DNA of 64,000 nucleotides, taken from the NCBI GenBank assembly GCA_030435675.1, contig CM059624.1:15152769-15216768 (forward strand), read 5' to 3'. This document shows, piece by piece, positions 58,774 to 64,000 of this stretch. The position numbers were made by a program, and so were the translations under genes. The stretch is from Steinernema hermaphroditum (Eukaryota; Nematoda; Chromadorea; Rhabditida; Steinernematidae). Every line of letters begins with the position of its first letter. Position 1 is the first letter of the stretch. The notes below the pieces were generated by a model. The model made no database searches. It worked only from the letters and a program-made list of their open reading frames with translations, and was not told the DNA's origin.

Positions 58774-59367
58774 TCATGCTTCTTTGTGACCCAGGAAACG
58801 CTTCTTCTCGTTCTTATACCTCTTCGCGACAGCTCCGAAAAAGACGATTCCGACGATGTGAATGGCGAACATCAGCAAGCTGACCACGGCATATACAACT
58901 GACAACTTGTCAGCCAGTTTTTCACCCTCCTTGGGCGCCGAGACGTGCGGCGACCACATGACGAGCCCGATGGCGAGCCTAAGCGTGTAGAGGAGATTCA
59001 TGGCCTAGAAAGAGTTGCAGTACATCGAGATTAATAGGTACGCTTACATAACCGGCCATGATGAGATGCAGGCAGCAGGGAAGTTCGACAACATCGTAGG
59101 AGAACGTTGCGGCGACGAGGAGGATGTCGAACAACCAAACGGCGACGTCGACACCGGCGAGGAATCCGTCAGCGGAGGAGACGAAGTCGGAGAGATTTCC
59201 GACGAAAACGACGGAGAACGTGATCATCCCGATGACTTGGACGAGTGAGACGATGACCTCGATGATGTAGAAGGCCATGGCCACATCCTGGAAGGAAAGG
59301 GTCTAATTGGAGAAGAACAAGAAGAACTTACCACAAACAATATGCGGGAAGTCAAGCGCGACAGCAT
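58774..59367 (-). CDS. four-transmembrane protein, paralogue A
   Basis: Three exons (about 59367-59332, 59289-59046 and 59003-58774) encode about 165 residues. It starts MLSRLTSRILFV and has four hydrophobic helices: IIEVIVSLVQVIGMITFSVV, VAVWLFDILLVAATFSYDVV, LYTLRLAIGLVMWS and VVYAVVSLLMFAIHIVGIVF. A basic C-terminus (FFGAVAKRYKNEKKRFLG) follows. The second helix is followed by ELPCCLHLIMAGY, shared almost exactly with paralogue B. There is no signal peptide separate from helix 1. The size and fold resemble small MARVEL-like or nematode-specific four-helix families, but I cannot name one. A GAGCGGTCG-type motif sits just before the ATG. Confidence 0.8.
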
Positions 59368-59569
59368 CTTGCTCCGACCGACCGCTCACTGGAAGCTGAT
59401 GGAAGCGAACTGACGCGCCTGCAGTCGCTGACAGACACTTTTGCAGAAACTGTCTCCCAACGCATCGTCTGAACTCTTAGAGGAACTACCTGACATCTAG
59501 ATACATCCACGCAACATAACAAAATCCAATTAATACATGAACACAGAAGACAAACAGGGTGTAAACCAT

Positions 59570-60166
59570 CTAGACTTCTTTGCATCCCAGGAAACGCCTC
59601 TTCTCTTCTTTGTACTTCCTAGCTACAGCGCCGAAAAACACGATTCCGGACAAGTGAACGGCGAGAAGGAAGCAACAGGCACAGAAGTACACAGTGCATG
59701 CGGCAGAAAAGAACCTCTTGGTGTTGTTCGAAGATAATGAGACAAGTGGTGACCATAGGGCGAATCCGAGAACGAGGCGAAGCGTGTAGAGAGAGTTCAT
59801 CGTCTAGAATTCAGTCTCAGATAGGCTTAGAAGAGCAGAACATACGAATCCGGCCATGATGAGGTGGAAACAACACGGAAGTTTGACAGTATCGTAGAAG
59901 AAAGCCACAATGAGGGCGGCAAAATTTAAGAGAAAGACGGCGAGGTCGACGCCGGCGAGAAACCCATCGACAGAGAACAGGAACACGAAGAAGCTGTAGG
60001 CGAAGATGATCGTGAAGACGACTGATGTGAGGAGATGAATGAAAGAGATGAAGAACTCGGCAATGAAGAACCCCACGGCGGTATCCTGAAGAAGAAGCTC
60101 AGAGTATAAGAGGAGAAAGAAATGACTCACCAAGAAAGTGACACGAAAAGCCAAATCGGAAAGCAT
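59570..60166 (-). CDS. four-transmembrane protein, paralogue B
   Basis: Same three-exon structure as paralogue A, with the first intron at the same codon position. Exons are about 60166-60131, 60086-59844 and 59802-59570. It starts MLSDLAFRVTFL. Conserved blocks are SVDGFLAGVDLAVFLLN, KLPCCFHLIMAGF, NSLYTLRLVLGFALWSPLVS and GIVFFGAVARKYKEEKRRFLG. The two genes lie head-to-tail with about 200 bp between the stop of B and the start of A, so they are tandem duplicates and could be co-transcribed. Function unknown; plasma-membrane or vesicle location is inferred only from the helices. A variant of the GAGCGGTCG motif lies about 10 bp upstream of the ATG, as in A. Confidence 0.8.
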
Positions 60167-60351
60167 TCTGCAGAGAACGACCGCTCCCTCTGCGCTCACG
60201 GAAACAAACTGAACGAGAGAAGCGCCTGCAGACCGAAAAAACAGTCCCAGGCGTTTTTGTCTATAGAACGAATACTCTGCCCCCAAAGGGTTATTGATGA
60301 CATTCAAGCCGTGAACGAACATCTCTATAAACAACAAACAAGAAACAAAAA

Positions 60352-63300
60352 TGGGAACAATATTCAAATTGATCACGTTTGATCACGATCACAAAACAAG
60401 TTTTGAAAGCGAGCCTGACTTCTACGAGAACAATAAGGTGATTGTCGAGGAAGTAAAGGTAAAATCAGAAGAAACGCCGCATCTAAAAGGGCCATCTAGA
60501 AGTTGAACCCTAAGCCGCTCCCAGAGGATGCGCCAAGGAGCATTGCTGAAGTCAATAACGCTCTTGGTCTGGATGAGATTCTCATCGAAGGTGACATTCT
60601 GATGTCGCTGTAAGACCTTGTCCGATCCATGGACACTATATCCAGATGGAATATTTCAGAGAACAGGCTAAGAGGCACTTCGGCCTTGCGGAATCAACCA
60701 ATCGTGCCAAACGTCAGGCATACCAGCCGCCCGACTATCCGAACAACCTGTGGTTCGACGGGGTCTACTACATCTACGACCCAACTTTGAGTATGATATT
60801 CTATAAGGTTTTACCTAAGGCTGGCTTACTCTAGACGAGAAGGCGAAAGACGCTATCAAAAGGGCGATCGCTTTCTGGAAATCGAATACTTGCATCACTT
60901 TCCACGAAGTGACCGATCCTTCTCAAGCGCCTTATGACCCAGTTTTGTCGTTCTTCGCCGCTGATGGATGCTGGAGTTACATTGGAAAGAACGAAGGGAA
61001 CAGGATACAGCGTGTGTCGATCGGATATGGATGTGAATCTGTAAGTATTCGTCATCAATTTAAACCACATCCTATCGTATTGACGTCCGGAAAACAAAGA
61101 GGTTTCTTATGGGTTCAGATCAATGGCCGGAGAAATGGGGAAAATCCTAGTCATGAGAGGGGAAAAGATGAAGCATGGACCGAGCGTAGGATGAGGAGGA
61201 GATGAGGCATGGGCCAGAAATGAGATGGCGGCTGAATTGGGCACGAATCGGGGAAAGGATGAGGCTTGGACTAGAAAAAGACTAACACAGGCTCTGTTAC
61301 ATGGACTGGGGACAGTATGAAGCATGACTGTTAGAATATGGTCCAAGATACAGCGTGTGTCGATCGGGTATGGGTGTGAATTTGTAAGTATTCGCCTTCC
61401 CAAGAAAGGTTTCTTATGACATCGGGTGGTCGGGGAAATAGTGAAAATCCTAGTCACGAACGGGGAAAGGACGAGTCATGGATGGGGAGGAGATGAGCTA
61501 TGGACCGGAGATGAAATAAGGCTGAATGGGACAAGGATAAAGGAAAGAATGGGTCTTGGACCGGAAAAACAATAGCCCAGGCTGTATAACATGGACTGGG
61601 TATGGAACATGACTGATTAATTACGGTCCACGGTGTGTGGTGTGTCGACCTACGCTCCGTTGATTCAGTCATATCTTATTTGCTTAACGTCAAGGACGTT
61701 ATGGCGTCGGTTTGGCCGGGGAAACGTGGAAATCCTAGGCATGAACGGAACGGAAAGGACGATGCATGGATGGGGAGGAGATGAGATAATGCTTTGAGTG
61801 GAACAAGGATCAAGAAAAAGATTTTTTATGGCTTCGGGGTGGCCGGGCGGCTTTCATTGGAAGACCTGATTGACTGATGGATATGCATCTAGATCGGCAC
61901 GGCTGCCCACGAAATCGCCCACGCTCTCGGCTTCATGCACGAGCAAAGTCGCTGGGATCGTGACCAATTCGTCAAGATCGCCATGGGTAATGTTAAGGTA
62001 TTCCACCCAGTGGTCACAGGACGATGGGAGATAACAAATTGCAGAAAGGACAAGAACACAACTTCGACAAATACAGTAAACTATACAACTTCAACTACTT
62101 CAACCAATACGACTTCAGTGGAATCATGCACTATGGGGATAAGTATGTTTGCAGTCGTGAATAAGAAATAAGTTATTTCTATTCAGAGACTTTGCGAAAG
62201 ACCGCCAAAAGCCCGTGATCTACAGTCTTAAGCCAGAATACCAAATGTCGATTGGAGGAGCGGAAATTCCGACCTATGGAGATATCTATGAGATGAACTG
62301 GCTATACCAGTGCTACGGTACGCAGTGCTTTTGACAATTCTCATAAGCCTAGCTGCTTTAGAAAGATGCTCATCGTCCAATATCGTTTGCATGAATGGAG
62401 GCGTAAAACATCCTCAGAACTGCGCGGTTTGTCAATGCCCGAGTGGATTCGGCGGAACGTACTGTTCTGAACGACAACCTTCATCTCCGGGTCTCACCTG
62501 TGGCGGAACCATTTCAGCCCTCGGGATGTGGAGAACGCTGACTGTCAAGAACGAAGTTGGATATGGCCCTGGACTCGTTGTAGATCATGCATATCCTGCT
62601 CACTGCACATGGCATATCAAGGCTCCCAAAGGCCATAGAATCCAATTCTTCGTATCCTACGTAGGCATGAATGCCCGTCGGTCGTTGTGCTACCACCAGT
62701 GCTACTTCGGCGGTGTCAACATCAAGGGCCTCGAGAAAACGTGGATCCCCGAGGGAATGCGCGTATGCTGCCCGGCGCAGTACAACAAGACCTTAACAAC
62801 TGAATCGAACCTTCTCGTCGTTCAGCCGTGGAATGTCATGGAATATACGAACTTTAATCTTCACTTTAGGATCGGTGAGTTAGACTGTGGTACTTATTTA
62901 GTAGGGCAACATCCATATTCCCCTATAATAACTTCATTAGACTGGTGATGCAAGAGATAGAGATTTTATAGTCCCGGTCTACTTCATCCAAACATTCATC
63001 GGATTCAAATCCGGTGACTAGGACGGCCAGATGTACTTGGTTCTCATTGGTTCACGTGTGGTCCTACGGAAGGCCATGGTTGATTCGATCCAGCGGTCCA
63101 GGAGATGCGATTGCTGATTTCGATCCGTGGGCAGGCACCTATAATAACTTCATTAGACTGGTGAAGCAAGAGGTAGAGCTTTTATAGGCCAGGTCAACTT
63201 GATCAAAACATTCATCGGATTCAGACACAGAGTCCAAATGTCCTTGGTTCTCATTGATCCACGTGTGGTCCTTGCAGGCCATCACCGATTTCGATCCGTG

Positions 63301-64000
63301 GGCAGGCTTCGGGGGCTTTGCTTTGCCAGCATCTCTTCTTGCCATCGCAGGAGATAGAGCTTTTATAGTCCAGCTCAACTTTGTCAAAAATTCAGCTTTC
63401 CCTAAAGCGTTCGGAATGATCAGCTAGCTTGCTGTTTGCAGGGTTACATGGAACCAAAATTAATTTAGAACTAAGACTAGCCCTCCCATGATAAACTCGA
63501 ATCCTATTTTCAGACGATAGTCCACTTCCGTCCACAACCCCTCCTCCTCCACTTCCCACTCCAACTCCTGAGCCTTTCACATCAAAACAAATCCACGACA
63601 TGGGAAAGTACGTCGTGTCCACGTACGAGATGACTTTTAACGACGCCAAAACGTTCTGCGCCATGGAGGGCAACCAACTTGTCACCGTTCACAATGAGGC
63701 TACCCAACAGACTGTGTCTTACAGCGGATCCAACCTAAAAAAACGCACAACTACTGGATCGGACTTCGGAAGCCTCAGGGAATTCGGTCGGCTTATGAGT
63801 GGATCGACGGTAGTTCGTTCGATTACAAGAACTGGATGAAGGGCTTCCCCAAGCCCAGTCCCAACGAGCAATGTGTAGTGGTAACACAAGCAGTTATTTT
63901 TGGATCCGGTAATACGAAATTTAGGCAATTGGATCGTCAGGTACAAAATGGCTCGGCATTAACTGCTACCTAAAGATGGACTTCGTATGCGAGAAGATTG
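60352..64000 (+). CDS. astacin metalloprotease (NAS-type) with EGF, CUB and probable C-type lectin domain; 3' partial
   Basis: A zinc endopeptidase of the nematode astacin family. The prodomain carries LGLDEILIEGDILMSL, including the Asp-switch motif, then a basic site (AKRQAYQ). The protease domain gives AFWKSNTCITFHEVTD, CWSYIGK, the zinc site HEIAHALGFMHEQSRWD (61935) and the Met-turn SGIMHYG (62120). An EGF-like module (CMNGG...CQCPSGFGGTYC) and a CUB domain follow. A Pro/Thr linker (PSTTPPPPLPTPTP) then leads to a C-type lectin domain (NDAKTFC, YWIGLRKPQG, YEWIDGSSFDYKNW, INCYLKMDFVCEK). Exons are about 60352-60463, 60500-60609, 60658-60793, 60834-61038, 61893-61996, 62045-62140, 62188-62319, 62362-62872, 63491-63884 and 63931-64000. 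No signal peptide is seen, so a 5' exon may be missing. The lectin part needs a one-base frame change at a 7-A run near 63737. Confidence 0.88.
61008..61760 (+). repeat. tandem repeats in astacin intron, including a copied exon end and donor
   Basis: The exon end at 61008-61038 plus its donor (GTAAGTATTCG) is repeated at about 61350-61396 as GATACAGCGTGTGTCGATCG...GTAAGTATTCG. The following intron sequence (AAGGTTTCTTATG, AAAATCCTAGTCA, GATGGGGAGGAGATGAG) recurs about every 330 bp, with a third partial copy to about 61760. Confidence 0.85.
62922..63391 (+). repeat. tandem repeats (about 210 bp) in intron after the CUB exon
   Basis: CCTATAATAACTTCATTAGA with downstream ATTCATCGGATTCA occurs at 62922 and 63138. 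CTTGGTTCTCATTG...CACGTGTGGTCC occurs at 63038 and 63242. A third partial copy begins at about 63350. These expand the intron between the CUB and lectin exons. Confidence 0.8.

Noticed and set aside
61107..61672. Minus-strand frames inside the astacin intron with Pro/Ser-rich translations
   Set aside because: They arise from the GA-rich tandem repeats in the intron; the same pattern repeats in each unit.
1..64000. CRISPR array, phage, plasmid or bacterial operon features
   Set aside because: All gene models are eukaryotic with spliceosomal introns. The regular repeats seen are transposon ends, SINEs and tandem duplications, not spacer-separated arrays.

Overview
The window is nuclear DNA from a free-living-type nematode. 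Genes are split by many short introns of about 40-50 bp with GTAAGT/GTGAGT donors and TTTCAG/TTTTAG acceptors. Several start codons sit a few bases after a TTTCAG-like acceptor, which looks like spliced-leader trans-splicing. The gene set (SUR-2/MED23, two LGG-2-type Atg8 proteins, a SKP1-related protein, an AVR-14-like glutamate-gated chloride channel, an astacin) is typical of Rhabditina. Long TE-rich introns and intergenic DNA would suit a diplogastrid such as Pristionchus better than Caenorhabditis, but the species cannot be fixed from sequence alone. All exon models were read by eye and are approximate to a few bases.

Layout. 1-5753 (+): MED23, lacking its N-terminus at the window edge. 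6068-8953 (-): a modular C2H2 zinc-finger protein with three copies of an unrecognised helical domain. 9563-14151 (-): a compact, possibly operonic run of an SRSF1-like three-RRM protein, mitochondrial cardiolipin synthase and a four-helix membrane protein. 14725-17739 (-): secreted GH37 trehalase. 18487-19203 (-): an unknown acidic-tailed protein. 19312: tRNA-Thr(CGT). 20979-28918: two intronless LGG-2-type Atg8 genes on the same strand, flanking a TE graveyard (mariner and LINE fragments, hAT-like ends, tandem duplications), a tiny chromoshadow protein gene and tRNA-Thr(TGT). 29101-30118: a TA-flanked foldback DNA transposon. 31211-31681: a C-terminally short SKP1-like gene.

32529-35953 (-): core of a glutamate-gated chloride channel. 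Phase-compatible exons at 44.3 and 45.0 kb imply an 8.3-kb intron, and tRNA-Thr-like SINE copies are concentrated in these introns. 45262-46137 (+): a secreted precursor whose poly-cysteine block lies between two furin-type sites. 46594 (-): another tRNA-Thr(TGT). 46.7-58.7 kb is mostly non-coding. It holds a hAT-type MITE with its target-site duplication, a PIF/Harbinger-type MITE with TTA target sites, and a tandem duplication of about 850 bp whose second copy has taken a TA-flanked transposon while the first keeps the empty site.

58774-60166 (-): two tandem paralogues of a four-helix membrane protein. 60352-64000 (+): an astacin metalloprotease with EGF, CUB and, by phase-compatible splicing, a C-type lectin domain, running off the end. 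Its introns have grown by tandem duplication, in one case copying a splice donor.
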